DNA of 64,000 nt from Dastarcus helophoroides (GCA_028583605.1 CM053331.1:15174857-15238856), one strand, 5' to 3'; positions 21,354 through 34,574 are shown, counted from the first letter of the stretch. Made by a program: numbers and translations. Notes: a model not told the origin generated them from the letters alone.

Positions 21354-24056
21354 ATGATGTACTCTTTTCGTGCAAAAAATTCTGCACGTAAACTACCCTT
21401 CTGTTCTGGTGTTTGGGTGGAGGGGTGCGAGGGAGTCCAAAATCGACGAAAATGCGGCACGAGCCAAGTCTTTTTTAAATAATTCATTCAAAATTCAGTT
21501 CTGTAACATTCGGGGACTAAACTCGAATCTAAACTCGGTTCATCAACACCTTCAAAACGAAAGACCTCATGTTCTGTCTCTGACCGAAACCCAAGTGTTC
21601 CCATCCATCAATACGGTCCATTTGATTTTCCCCAATTTATTCTTGCACATAAAGTTTCGACACAAAAGGGGAATTTGTGCTTTTGCGCAAAGGGACCTCT
21701 TTTGTCAACGAAAAGAAACTCTGAAATCTGCTGATTATGATGTGATTTGGCCGAAGATCTGCTCCAAAATCGAAATAATATTTATTTGTTCACTTTATTT
21801 GTCTCCAAACGATCTCTTATACAGGCAACTCTTCTCTTATCTCTTCGTAATTTTCCATCAGCTCCAGACAAATTATCCAAACGCTGAGGTTTCATTTCGT
21901 TGTGCCTTTAACGTACACAATCTCCCCTGGTTAAGGGTTTTTTTTCGAACAGATGATGCGGGAAGGGTGGCAGAGGCTTTTGCCATTACATGTGGACTAT
22001 CGCAATTGGTTGAGGAACCCACAAGAATTTCTGATGTAGATACATATAAAACTAATCAGTTTGATCTTTTTCTTACAAATTCTCCAAATTCGTATAAAAT
22101 TTCTGTGACGTCAACGCTTAGGAATTCAGATCACAAGCTTGCAGCAGCTCACTTCATATACCACCCCCTTTTCAGAGACAGCTTTGTAGGGTTTGGCACT
22201 TGAATTCTGCAAACTGGGAAAATCAATTTTGCAACCTTTTCACAAGAAGTCTGCTTTCACTCACACAACCCTACCTCAGTTGCCGAATCTATCACTGAAA
22301 CTATCCTAGTTGGTATGAAATCAATTCCCCATTCCCCAAAGAAGTCTGCCTGCAGTAAATTTTGGTTCAGCAAAAAAAGTGCTGTGCCTGTGTCCTAGAA
22401 TAATCGCGCATACCATCGTTGGCAAAGTAATTCCTCAGTCAAGACTTGGACGCACGAAATTTTCGAAAACAGGTTATTGAAAATGCAAAAAGTAATTTTC
22501 ATTTTAAAATGCGCCAAAGGCTCATTCAAGGTCCAAAGGGCTTTAGATCCTTTTGGGGATCTGCAGTCAATTGAAAACAATTAAACATCTTTAAATTTTT
22601 CACCTTTACTCGATGACAATAACTTCCAAAAAAAGGCTGACCTGCTTACCTTAATGTTTGCTAAAATTCCAGCCTTGATTCTCAAAACGCAAAACTCCTA
22701 TTTTTTCTAAGGTTGGCATTTCGATGCCTGAAGTTGTTTCTAGGCAACGCTCATCCATAAACATTCTCCCTGAGCTCGAGATATTGAAAGCTTCTGACCT
22801 TAATGGTATCTCCGCTATTGTTCTTAAGAAGTGCACCCCGGATTTGACTTCCGTCCTAGGCAAATTGTTTACACTTTCTTACAACAAAGGTGTATTCCCT
22901 AATATCTGAAAATCTGCTAAGATGCAGCCTGTCCCTAAAAACGAAAAAAGCAATCTATCTAACAGCTATTGACATATATCTTTTTGCTGTCCGTTATACC
23001 TAAAGTGATGAAAAATATCATCAACTTCGAGATTCTCAAATATCTGGAAAACAACAAAATCACCACAGAAAACTTTCAGGCAACAACGTTTAACTGGCAA
23101 GCTACCGGCATATGTTACTTATATCTGTAACTTAGCTATGGAAAAATACGTTGAGGCTAGGATAATGGCATTGGAAATCTCAAAGGCCTTTGACAGAGTC
23201 TAGCACCGATCTCTCTTTGCCAAATTAATATCTTATGGTGTTTCTCCTGGACTCTATCATTTGATATCCAGTTTTCTCGCTGACAAATATCTTCAGTTTG
23301 TTGTTGATGGCGTCTTATTCGAGACATTTGTGATTAATGCAGGGGTGCCTCAGGGGTATGTTTTAACTCCTATTCTGTTTCTGTTACACATTAACTATCT
23401 CTTAGCTATAATTTTCAATCCGATATACAGCTACGCAGATGGTAGTAGCCTGGTTTTATCTGTTTTCTCCGTCAAACCATTATCGACTAAGGCAACAGCA
23501 GATGCAGATAATTTATCGGGATCTTGAAACCCTTTTGAAATGGGTTAAGAAGAATCTGGTCAACTTTAACCCCTTAAAAACTTAACTCACGATTAAAAAA
23601 AAACAAGTAATAATGCAACAAACATACTCATGGGCGGTAAAATCCTCTCGATGGTATTTATTCCGTCTATCTTAGAAGCCAATGCAAGCACCAATTTTTC
23701 TTGGGACGATCATGTAAGGGCCTTGTCAGGTTTGCTTCTCAAAAGCTAGGTTTTATTTTAAGAGGTAAAAATTCCCTTCCATCTCATCAGCTGCTCACCC
23801 AATACAAAGGTAAAGCTAGGCCAATACTAGAATACTGGTTTTACATTTGAAGTGCAGCCGCAAAACAAACTTTGACTTTTTTGGATTAAATTCAAAGAAG
23901 AGCTATTCGCCTAATTGATGACAAGAGTTTGACCGATTCTCTCGAAACGCTAGAGCACAGGCGAATACGTTGTAACTTATATCTTTTCTACAAATACTTC
24001 TATGAGAGATGCTTGCAGGAACTAATAGAATTGATCGCTCCAAGGAAAAAATGTTT
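21354..24056 (+). pseudogene. Non-LTR retrotransposon copy 2, endonuclease plus reverse transcriptase
   Basis: This belongs to the same family as the copy at 143-4915. ATGATG at 21354-21359 marks the start by comparison. The endonuclease is open from about 21370 to 22203. It has CNIRGL, LSLTETQ, LYLSPND and a degraded FRCAFNVHN where GDFNVHN is expected (the catalytic Asp is lost), then NSDHKLAA. The linker spans 22204-22650. RT pieces follow: LKASDLNGISAIVLKKC (about 22790), GVPQGYVLTPILF (about 23345) and YADG (about 23432), in which the second catalytic Asp is replaced. A C-terminal part ends at FLYKYFYERCLQELI. Homology to copy 1 stops near 24056, so the 3' end is truncated. Frame breaks occur throughout. 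Confidence 0.85.
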
Positions 24057-24059
24057 AAG

Positions 24060-26590
24060 ACATTTTTATGATCTTTATTGTCTTTGTTTTATTTAAAAAA
24101 GCTCTATTTTCTTAAATGGAAAGTATGTGTTTTTAACCATTTTTCAATTCTATACATAAAAAGGAGACAAACGGTATATAACTATTTTTTTTTTAATTCT
24201 GCACCATTGCAGAGATTTAATTCAAAATATGAAAGAAAATTCAAAAAAGGAAAATATGTATATCTATTCTTTCTCTAATAGCAACTTGGCAGTAGACAAT
24301 AAAATTTAAAAAATAAAAACATAACCGCAAGGTCTACAAATTTTAGACTAAATAACATTTAAAAAATAACCATAATAAACGAATCAGTTTTTGGTTGTTA
24401 GAATAATTATTGAAAAATATTTGTGGAGATACAAATTTAAGTTTCGTAAAAATGGTTTGTTAGACAGACATCTTATTTTTGAAATAATAAAAATCAAGAT
24501 CAAACGTTGAAGTAATTCCCTCTTTAACTCTTATGTTTAAGATTAGAATTCAGGATTTGTAAGTGGTAAATTTTATAATAAAAATCTAATTAAAAAATAT
24601 TATTTAATGATTTTTTTTTAATTATTAATAAATTCTACTTTTCATATTTGGCTAAAGTACACAGAAATATTTTGCAATAATATGTTGATGATTATGAGAT
24701 ATTGAGCCACATTTAAAAAATAAACATATGTACATTTTATTAACACTATAGAGCTCATAACGGTAAAAAAGACAATGACTTTCTCGCCTACTTATTTGAT
24801 ACCCAGTTTATTACAAACGATGGTTTGCACGCGTAGCCGCCGCGCCGGCAAGATAAGATACCAATGGAATTCTATCATAGGCGAATCGTTAAGGAGCACG
24901 TTTTTTGCAATGACTATTGCATCATAAGAATATTGCTAGAAACAATCGGATGTGTTTAAAAATATTACTCAATTCGAAATCTTAAAATATGCCTTTAAAT
25001 GTATTGAAACAAGAGACCGTCATTGTTTTTCTTATTGAACATATTTTGTAAATTAATTTTATTTTCCTATTACCTATTATGATTAATTATTAATGTTTTT
25101 TATTACCTGCAGCTAATTTCCTACTTGAAAAAAAAGAGATATTTGATTCTTTTTATTTTGAAATGTATGTAAAATACCTTTGTAACAGTGCAAAATTTTG
25201 AACAATAAGTAATCTTTTTATGTAAGGAATCAAAAAATGATTAAAAAACATATTTTCTATTTAAAGAAAAAGAATTTTTTGAATAAATCAAAAACAATAA
25301 AAATCATAAAATTACACTCACCCCGTATAATAAATGTAAAATATGATTATGCTATTACAGTTTCCATAATATTCTATGACTTCAACCTAAATTTCTTTTT
25401 TTTTTGCAAATAATAAAAAAGGTACAAAAAGTCAAATAAATCCTCTTTTCTGTAAAACTATCAAAGGTAGCAATAAAAATGTATTTATAAACTCACCTTA
25501 TTCTTTTATGTAAAATCCAAATAAAATATAAAATATGCTATTTAAAGTAAGAAAGTTGATGTCTACTTTCGGTATAACTGGAAGTTGGAGAAAGTTGAAA
25601 ATATTTTTGAAAGATAGTTTAGCCCCGATTAGCGCGATTAACAAGAAATCAGTTTGATTTTATAATAAGTGGTATTCCATATAAAGGTTACCTCCTAATT
25701 AAAAAAAAAACACCCGATATATCATAAATACTTGAACACATACTTAGCCGATTTTAATAATTTGATCCAAGGGAGAAAGGGAATATCAAAGTTCGGATAT
25801 AATAAATATTAAAAGGGCTCCACACCACTCAAAATTTTGTGACAAAATTCTAAGAAAAAAATATTTGGCGTATTCGGCCAATTTGGCCATTAATGGGAGC
25901 GGGGTTGTAAGGAAGATTGTACACACAAAAAAATAGAAAATCGTTTTTAAATGAATTAACTAAGGACGTATTTGGCGTATATTCGAAATCCAAACCCTAA
26001 ATGGTAAAAAAAGATGTTAATTTAATACTGAAAAAATTTAAAGTTTTCTTGCATAAACCAAAACCTCGAGTTCCAAAAACAATTTTGGTTCACCTTTTAT
26101 AATTCCAGTTTTTTGAGGCAACAAATTTCAAGAATCTGATTCCGAAATGACGACTTTTTCATAGATTAATTAATTTCCAACGATGTTCCACTGACGGCAT
26201 CACATGAAAAATAAAACGCGTCACAGTTTTCTCATCGTTTCTCATAGCCCCATGAGCGTAGATAGAATTTACTTCAGGAAATGGGGCCCAACATTCATAT
26301 TGAAAAATTGAATTCCAAAAAACAGCTATTTTGTAGGACATTTTTTGCGTAATCAAATATTTTCGTTCTAATAATTTAGCCGCAATTTCCAAAAAAAAAC
26401 ATGAAAACATAATTTTAAAAGTCCTTGTCTCGAAAATGTTACTCTTTAAATTTTTACATAATTCATACTTTTAACAAAAAGTTAAATTTTTTTTCAAAAA
26501 CAATTTTTTTTTATCCCTTCTTTTACTAACATCTCGATCTAATTTTAAGCAATGAACGAATTTAAAAAAAACTGAGTTTGCCGCTTTTAC
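24060..26590. other. Unassigned AT-rich DNA with a small CpG-rich island and one transposon end
   Basis: No gene is recognised. A short GC-rich island (about 24825-24860, GCACGCGTAGCCGCCGCGCC) stands out from the surroundings. A possible transposon end, CTCACCCCGTATA, lies near 25317-25330. From about 26040 the sequence takes on the style of the foldback element that follows, but its left end is not resolvable. The 83-codon minus-strand frame at 26159-26410 lies in this zone and has no protein signature. Confidence 0.4.
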
Positions 26591-27747
26591 CGTATCATTT
26601 TGTAAATTAAAAGGTGTTTTTTGTATCTGTTAAACTACGCTTAAAACAAGTAAATAGTATAAAAGAAAGATCAATTTGACAAATAAAAGATACTTTTTTT
26701 AAATCGTCTAAATCGATCGGTTTTTAAGTAATTTACATTGAAACATTCCAATGTAGTTTTTTATGTGCAAATACATTCAGAAATATTAGGGAAATTTTGA
26801 TTTTGACATTTACAAATGTTTAATTTAAAATTTATTGAGGTTGGTGGTAGACACTTCAAACATTAGATTTGAAGTCTGGTATGGTTACAAATACCAATAA
26901 TCTTATTGCTATTTACTGTTGCTTTAACTGCTTTGCCATATTTTTGCACATTTTATTAAGAATAACAAATATATAACAAAATACATTGAATCTTTTAAAT
27001 CCAATTACTTAAAAACCGATAGATTTAGACGACCTGAACAAGGAAATATTTTCTTTGTAGAATTGGTCGTCCTTTCACACTAATTACTTATTTTAAGCAT
27101 AAATTATTGGATAAGAAAATACGTTTTAATATACGTAAATAAAAAGGTCAAAATAAGCCCCAATTCGTAATTCTCAGACTGAAAATTATAAAACTCTTAA
27201 ATTTTAGTTTTATAGTGTAACAAAATATAATTATAGAATTTAGTAAGGAATTTTTCTGGAAAAATTTGATAAGGGGAAGCGGCCGAGATAATGAATTAAA
27301 CGGCAGATAAGCGCTTTAGAAATTTCCGCAAACGATAAGTCTTATTCGTACTTTTCTTCTAGACGCCGGAACGGGATCTATAAATAGGTGGTCCTGTCGG
27401 CTTTCCCTCAGTCAGTTAGAGAGTCAATGAATAAGTTAGTTATTTAAACAGTGCTAATGAGTAAATTAGTTAGTCGATTAATTGAATTACACTTGTGGTG
27501 TTCCGAGATTTGTTTGGAAATAAAGTGGTTACAATTCACGCACTATTAATGTTCGAACCGATAACGCGCAACAATGGCATCAAAACTGTATTAATTATTG
27601 ACAAACTTTCAAATAAAATTTAAGCTTTAGACACCCTATATCTCTTAAACCAGCAACATTGGTATGAGGCATGTTAAGCTCAATCGAAATATTTAGGTAT
27701 CTAGCATATTCAGTTTAGCGTTTGCCCATTCTTTCTAACCCACCCTG
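26590..27747. mobile_element. Foldback element of the AATGGGCCAACGCTAAACTGG family, interrupted by an LTR
   Basis: The right end (CCCATTCTTTCTAACCCACCCTG, ending near 27747) and right arm match the copies at 41130-41796 and 59296-60496. The central part (about 26810-26950, with GGTGGTAGACACTTC) matches 59755-59890 in inverse orientation. The left arm is recognisable from about 26590 (TCGTCTAAATCGATCGGTTT); the left terminus is lost or unreadable. An LTR is inserted at 27241-27573 within the right arm. Confidence 0.65.
27241..27573 (+). mobile_element. Short LTR, probably Gypsy-type, copy 1
   Basis: The segment begins near TAGTAAGGAA (TGTAAGGAA in copy 2) and ends ACGCGCAACA. It holds a promoter with TATAAATA at 27379-27386 and a TCAGTCAGTT initiator about 30 bases on (27408-27417), as in many insect LTRs. 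An AATAAA polyadenylation signal follows at about 27519-27524. It aligns along its length with 55199-55500 in opposite orientation. No internal coding region adjoins it, so it is a solo LTR. A clear target duplication is not visible. Confidence 0.72.
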
Positions 27748-27909
27748 CAGAGCCTGAAAAATATGAAAAATATACTTACCAACCCTCCTATGAACTTATA
27801 ATTTCTAAACACTTTTTGCTACTATGTGAATCCTGGAAGCCAAGATAATTATTAGCGTAAGTTTCGCAGAGAAGCACGAGCCGTCTTTTTTAAGAGAATT
27901 GTATGTCTT

Positions 27910-28327
27910 CTAGATATGGTCAAAATGCAAGTGTACCCATAGAATGTGCATTAGACTTCCAACGAAGAACGCTGAGGCAGAAGAGAAAAACACAAAAGCT
28001 GTGGCAACCACATGCCAACAAAGCACAAACAATCTGTCAGTGACCCGAGAGAAGATACGTGTTCCGAATAGAAATGTCCAGGAGTACCGGAATCTCCTTG
28101 CCGTATACACCCGCTCCTCATCAATATACGCTTCTGCTATTTTCCTAATTAGCTGGACCATTGCAATTACCTTATATAATGCAGTTGTTTGTATGTCTTT
28201 AGAGTGCAGGTATTCCGAGTATGCAGTGGCTGAAAAGGCATTTCGTAGTTCTTTGTTCTTACGAAATAAGTCCATATCAGCTGTAATGTTACAGTCTTTG
28301 AACAAAATAGATCTTCCGTATAAGTCA
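27910..28327 (-). CDS. Exon-like open reading segment, unassigned
   Basis: On the minus strand a frame of about 139 codons is open from 28326 to a stop at 27910. It is preceded by a good splice acceptor (GTTTCAATCTTTCTAG, exon start 28327). The segment is richer in G+C than its surroundings. Its C-terminal part (FVLCWHVVATAFVFFSSASA) is strongly hydrophobic and could be membrane-spanning. The general pattern W...F...(20 residues)...FFVGSLMHI loosely recalls insect odorant-receptor exons, but I cannot support that beyond spacing. The opposite strand is also open over almost the same span (27944-28378, 144 codons), so the coding strand is uncertain. A possible donor GTACAC lies at about 27930. 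No neighbouring exon was identified. Confidence 0.3.
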
Positions 28328-28379
28328 CTAGAAAGATTGAAACGAACACCCGTTAGTTATGCGCAAACTATTGCTTGAT

Positions 28380-30440
28380 TTTATCCCATTCGGACATATA
28401 CAGCATCGATTTGTTACTAACGTACTTTATCTTTTTAATTAAAAATAGATATAATTTCACTGCACTTACAAGACATTTCTTTTTTAAGGATTAGAAATTC
28501 ACATTCCATATCTGGCAAAATTAACGGATGCCCAAAATTATCAGCTGCTTTCATTATTTCGAAAATATTTAAATACAGTAGAACGTCGATTATTCGAAGA
28601 AATTGTGATACCTTTTGTTTTTGATAAAAAGTTATTATGTCATTTGAATTTCCAAATTTAAAAAATATCGAGGATATTTTGAAGACTTATCGGGGAATTA
28701 TTGGTTGATAGGAATTGGCGCTATAGAAAGCGTGTCCCCATCAGTTTATTCAAATATCTTGGCACATATTAAAACTGGAACAAAAGCTAGTCTAAACTTG
28801 AAATATATTTCTTTCTTCAGAAAATTGTACATCATTTTATAATTGAAATTTTAATTTTCTTCCCATAAGTCCACATTTATCGCAACATTTTAAATCAAGT
28901 TGTTTGCTCACATTTCTAGATTTAAATCGAAATTAATCTGCGGTATATACATTTAATTTACAGTCGACTTTTAATTAAACTTGTGCAAAAATAATTAAGC
29001 AAAATTTTTATTTTCACTGTTAACAATATCTTCTCATTTTCAAATATTCGAGCAAAATGGAACATGTTCCTAAATATGGATTTGTTAGTATAATTGGGGT
29101 CCTTCTTATGTCTTTAACCTGCAGATGGCAAAATTGGGGTAATGATACATGTAAAGGTTTTGACCGAAGCTTTTATCGTGTCGGTTTACTAAGCGGATAA
29201 TCGTTCAAAATAATTCCCAAAAAGTGGCCAAAGACTGTTGATTGGCAGGCTAATTCTAATTTGTTGAATATTCTAGTAGAGACTAAATAGACTGAACGCT
29301 TCAATCTCGTAGCATGAGAACCGTTCAATGTAAAATACGGGGAAGATAGAATTCGGTATTCGCCTACTCTTGACCCTGCCGGATGAAGTCTTTGTAAATA
29401 TTAAACCTTCCGCGTAACGAAACTAACGATTTAAATGTAACTTTCAATACGCGACGAATGTGCACAATATTGTTAAGCGGATGCTGCAAATATGTGATAA
29501 TTGGCAGTGAAAAGGCGACTCACCAACGTTAATAATTGAATATTTATATATTTTATTTTTATCTATCCAAAAAATGAAACTCTTGATTGTCCTCCACTAA
29601 TATGTTTATTTCTATTCCGCAATACATTTTCCCATATTTAACGCCTATTTGCTAAAAAAAACTGATGTTGTCTTCGCAAAGATCTGTTAAGGAATAAGAG
29701 CGCATTGCGAGCTGGGCTTTCGGCGGGCTTCCAACTGCCTTAACTGGTAGCGTTCAGCAACTGGAGATTCAAAATTAGCTTATCTTAGTTTTTAGGTTGC
29801 CAACATGGACGTATATAGAGGGGGGCCGGGTGGGCCGTGCCCGCCCCAGAATTGTCTGGTGCCCATCCCAGAATATTAGGTTACCTACCCAAAAATAAAA
29901 CCGCGATATTTTATGATATCATAATACAAAAATTATTTTAAAATTTCCTAAGTCTGAAACATGAAACAATCTGTGGTACAGTTATCCTTCGCACTACGGG
30001 ATTCCAGGGATAAAAAGATGTGATTTGTGACAAAGTGACTTGACGCAATATCATAAAATAATATCATAAGTACCTCTCCACCCATAAATACTGCCAGAAT
30101 GGACGCACTAGCTTTGAGTTGTGCTAAAGTTACTGGCGCAAGTACTTTTGTATTACAAAATATCTTTAGGTTCTAAGACATTTAGTTGGTACTTTTGTGA
30201 GAAGTGAATCTCACTTGTGAATTGTGGGCGGATTTCCATTTTGGACACTCTGATCTAATAATTTTGTAGGTATAACTTTAATCCTTTAAAATTAGGGTAA
30301 TTGATTTAAATAAATCTTACAAGTTATTTATTATAATTCAGCTTCATTAGCATCCAGTTTTGCTAGTTGATAGTGATTTTTGGGATTTCATACATATTGT
30401 GTATTTGACATTTCAAAAAAAAAAAAACTGGGTATTTTCA
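28380..30440. other. Unassigned DNA
   Basis: No gene is recognised. A GC-rich patch lies at about 29818-29875 (GGGGGGCCGGGTGGGCCGTG and following), and a moderately GC-rich stretch spans 29690-29770. Neither has coding signatures. Confidence 0.35.
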
Positions 30441-30668
30441 CTGTGAATTCGAAAATATTAAGATTTCAAATTTAATGTTGAAATGTGCAGATCAGAGACA
30501 AAATTTTAAAGTTAAAGATGAAATTAAGAGACTTCAATCAAAATTTCAGATCCAAATTTGTAATTTCAAATTTTGATCAGAATATTGACTTTAACTTCAA
30601 TAATTCTATTTTTAATTTAACATTTTTGGAAGCAAAAACAAAAAATTTTTGCTGAAGGTTCACATTAT

Positions 30669-30684
30669 AGAGAGAGAGAGAGAG
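30669..30684. repeat. (AG)8 microsatellite
   Basis: Sixteen bases of uninterrupted AG lie within purine-rich degenerate DNA. The 62-codon minus frame nearby is low complexity. Confidence 0.8.
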
Positions 30685-31249
30685 AAAAAAAATGAATTTC
30701 AAGTCGACATTTTAGGAGAAACAATGACATCTTCGTGTTAGACCAAAATTTTAAGAGAAGAGTCAAATTTTCAAGAATACCAAAATTGGCAAAGAAAAAA
30801 TACTGATAAAAATGCCGCATGTTAAACTTCAAACTAAGTCTAGAGAGTACCAAAATTTATACAAAAAAATATGTTGATAAAAATTTCTAGGGTAAACTTG
30901 AAATATTAAAAGGTGCAAATTTTGTTTTAAGATTATAAGATGTAAGTTTGTTTTTCTGGAATACGTTTTATGGTACGGCCACTAGTATTCTCGAAATCTG
31001 AAGCTGATATTTCTATCCCATGTGATTCAATAAACCATCATTCATCTTGCCTTTTCGCTAGGATTTCGAAAATATTCAGAGTATTATAATAGCCATAAAT
31101 ATTTAATATATTAAAATATTTAAGTTGCGTTTCTCATTTAGTCTAGATTTTTAGAATAAGAATAATATTCACATGGGCATAGACAGGATTACAGAAGATC
31201 TTCAGCTGAGTATATTGTATATTTTTTTCTGCAAAGCGCGAGTTTGGGA

Positions 31250-33450
31250 AATCAAACTACCAAATTAGGGTCTAAATTTCAAAAAAGAAGGATTTTTCAG
31301 AAAAAGTCAGAAAATCGAATATGAAATAAAACCTTTCAGAAAATCTCGAAAAATGCTGGAATTTCTAAAAAAGTCGAAATTTCCAAAAGACAAATTTTGT
31401 ACAAAAAGTCACAATTTCCAGAATAAATCAAATTTGGAGAGGAAAACTGAAATAACCAACAATATCTTCCCCAGAATTTTTCTTTATTTAAATTTTAACA
31501 TAATCGGAAAGCTTTTTTTTGAAATACTCTAAAATTATTTTTCTCAATATTATGACGTTTTATTAATATTTTGTTCCAATTTTCAAACAATTAAACGAAT
31601 TTTGAGAAAAAGTGAAAATTTGGAGGAAGTAGAAATTTCCAGAAACAAAACGTCAAATTTTGGGGTATATCCTGTTCATAGAATAAAACGAATTTGGAAG
31701 TGGAAATCTTTTTTTTTTTGGTGGAACGGACTTGTCCTTGGTTATGTTCCAAAATTGAAAAGATTAAAAAATACGACAATACGACAAAAATTGCTCTAAC
31801 GCTTTTCGGTGGCCAAGCTATCATCTTCAGAAAGATACTGATATCCCCAAAGATGATAGTTTGGCTACTGAAACGCCTTACAGTAACTTTTGTTTTATTT
31901 TTTATCTTTCTTACTTTCAGAGGACAAGATTGGTATAACAAGTGAAAATCCACAAGGTCAAATTAAAAAAAAATCAGAAAAAACTGAACATTAATAAAAA
32001 TGAATTTCGAAAAATGCTGTCAAAATTTGGAGAAAATGATAGACATTTATAAAAAAAATTCAAATTTACAAGAAAATGAAAGAAAGAGCGGAAAAAGTAC
32101 AATTTAGAAAAAGTTATAGTTTTGAGAAAAGGTCAAAATTTTTAGAAAATCGAATTCCCCCTTCTGTGAAAATTTTAAAACTGTCGAAAAATCGAAAAAA
32201 GACAAAAAAAATTGCAATTTGGCAAAAATATTCTTTTCTAAATATTTACTTTTTTATTTAAATGTTAACATAATATTTAAAGTTCGGTAAAGAAGTTTAA
32301 TTTTATTCTTTAACTACAAAAATATTTTCTCAATATAGTTGCTTTTTATTAACATTCCGATCGAATTTAAAGAACATAAATGAATCAAGAGAAAGTAGAA
32401 ATTTTGAAAAGAGCCAATTTCGGGGAAGAAGTCTGCAACCCTAAAAACAAAATATTTCGGGATAAAAGTCAAAATGTGAAAAATAAGGCATAGTTTGAGA
32501 AATATGTAGGAGAAAAAAGAGAATATTAAAAAAAATATCGGAATTTCCAAACAACATAAATACATATTTAGAAAAGTGGCGAAATTTCGAAAAAAAAACG
32601 ATTTTTGGAAGAACGTTTCAAAAAGAAAAAGAATTTTGAGAATAAAGGCAAAATTTCGAATTTTTGATGATAAGGAAACTTTTAAGAAAAAAAACAGATT
32701 TGAAGAAGAAAAGTCAAGATTTCGAAAAAAAAAACAAATTTCAAGCAAAGAGTCGAAACTGTAGGAAACATTTAGTATCAAATTTTGAGAAAACAGCCAA
32801 AATTTCGAAAAAAAGCAAACTTTAAGAAACTAGTCAAAATTTTTGGAAAATTTGATTTTATTAATTTTTATAAAAATCCAAATGTTAAGGAAAATAAAGA
32901 AATTTCTAGAAATAGGCCAAATTTTAAGAAATCGGTTTAAAATATTTAAGTGAAACTGAGAGGAAATGAGGAATGATTTAATGAAAGTCAAATTTTCATA
33001 AAATAGTTTAATTTTAAATTTTTTTTTAATAAATAGGCAAATTTTGAAAAAAAAATCAAAATTTTCAGATAAAAAGGAATTTAAACGAAAATAATAAGAT
33101 TTTCAGGAACATAAAGGACTGGATTTGAAAGAGAATTACAATTTCTATAAAAAACCAATTTTGAGAAAACTATGGACATTTCGAAAAAAATCACAAATGC
33201 AAAAACAGATTTTGAAAAAAATTTGAAATTTCGAGAAAAAGGTCGAAATTTCCAAAAAAATCAAAACTTCTGAAAAAAATTTAAAATTTTATAAAAATTC
33301 GAAATTTTTCAGTAGTAAATTAATAATTTTTTTTTGAAAAATCACGAAATATGAAGAAAATTGAAATTATCAACAAATGTCGAAATTCCAAGTAAGGCAT
33401 AAATTCTGAAGAAAAAATCGAAATTTCAATTGAATATAAATTTTCGGCGG
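31250..33450. repeat. Degenerate GAAAAAGTCAAAATTT array, A-rich on the plus strand
   Basis: About 2.2 kb of short diverged units carry the theme GAAAAAGTCAAAATTTCnA. It is the strand inverse of the array at 8640-10620. Lysine-rich or phenylalanine-rich open frames, up to 155 codons at 32314-32781 on the minus strand, are composition artefacts. An inverted hammerhead-like element copy sits inside at about 31710-31935. Confidence 0.6.
31710..31935. mobile_element. Hammerhead-like foldback family, copy A (head to head)
   Basis: The left half is inverted: GGTGGAACGGACTTGTCC, then TTGCTCTAACGC...TCATCTTCAG (31791-31830). The right half reads forward (GATGATAGTTTGGCTACTGAAACGCC, 31851-31877, then CTTTCTTACTTTCAGAGGACAAG). 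The two halves meet within about 20 bp. The motif CTGAAGATGATAGC...GAAACGC is the family hallmark. It is more diverged than the copy at 34151-34638. Confidence 0.65.
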
Positions 33451-34214
33451 CTTCCAGAGTCAGGGAGTAAGTACCCTACCCTGCCCTATTCTAGATACCT
33501 ATAAATATAGATAGTTTTAGTTAACACAACTAGTAACATCTATGCAATAGATCGTTTACATTTTTTTTAATGATTCAAGGTGATTGAAGACGGTCTGTAA
33601 ATTTATATTGCTAGTTTAATCGTACGTCGTCCGTTAAGTACAATTCGCGTATAACTCATCGGCTTTTCTTAACAAATTTGGATATTATGAAATCAAAATT
33701 TTAAAAAATTAAAAAACAAAGACGTAATTATCACTGTAAAGTAAGAAATTAACAAAAGTAAAAGCTGAAACTGCAAAAAAATCAAAATGAAAAAAATCAA
33801 ATACAAAATATTTCAAAAATATTGAGAATCAGTTGAAATTTTGAGATTGAATTCAAAATATTTGAAAGAAAATGAATCCAGAAATATTTAGAAGAAAGTC
33901 AATATTTTAAAAAATTTATAGTTTATTTAATAATTTTCTTGGCATTTCAATTCTTAAGTGGAAGTGGAAGAAAAAAATATCGGAAAAATCAGATGTTATA
34001 GAAAATAGTTAAATAATTAAGTTGGAAATTAAAATTAATGTGACGAAAAGAAATTTGAAGAGGAAATCTAAATTTAGCGTTTGCATTAAAAATATAATTT
34101 TACATGAAAGTGTAAAATAGAATGCTAATAAAAGAATTGAAATTAAATTTAAAAATTGAAACACAGAACTTGTCCCCTGAAACCAAGAAAAATTAAAAAA
34201 CACAACAAAGGTTG

Positions 34215-34255
34215 CTCTAACGCGTTTCGACAGCCAAGCTGTCATCTTCAGAGAG
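34215..34255 (-). ncRNA. Hammerhead-like motif, left arm of the palindrome
   Basis: On the minus strand, stem I inner helix CTCT/AGAG flanks CTGAAGA (fits CUGANGA), one extra T, stem II GACAGC-TTG-GCTGTC (perfect) and GAAA. Then comes the self-complementary ACGCGT with T at the cleavage position. The extra base between core and stem II departs from the canonical hammerhead, so activity is doubtful. Confidence 0.5.
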
Positions 34256-34533
34256 AAACTAACATCTAATCTTAAAATTAACCCTTATATACTAAGAATA
34301 TTCACTTCGTGCGTGATCGGCCGCACCCGAACGCGCATCCAATCATACACGTCGTTGTGTCACAATTTCTTACCTATCAACCTTAAATAGTTAAAGTTAT
34401 AGTTAAGGTTGATAGGTAAGAAATTGTGACACAACGACGTGTATGATTGGATGCGCGTTCGGGTGCGGCCGATCACGCACGAAGTGAATATTCTTAGTAT
34501 ATAAGGGTTAATTTTAAGATTAGATGTTAGTTT

Positions 34534-34574
34534 CTCTCTGAAGATGACAGCTTGGGTGTCGAAACGCGTTAGAG
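34534..34574 (+). ncRNA. Hammerhead-like motif, right arm of the palindrome
   Basis: This is the same fold as the left-arm copy on the opposite strand, with one change: stem II here has a G where C is needed, giving one internal mismatch. The extra T after CTGAAGA is also present. Confidence 0.45.

Noticed and set aside
32314..32781. 155-codon minus-strand open frame rich in Phe, Leu and Ser
   Set aside because: It lies wholly within the degenerate A-rich array, and its composition follows directly from that repeat. No motif or start context is convincing.
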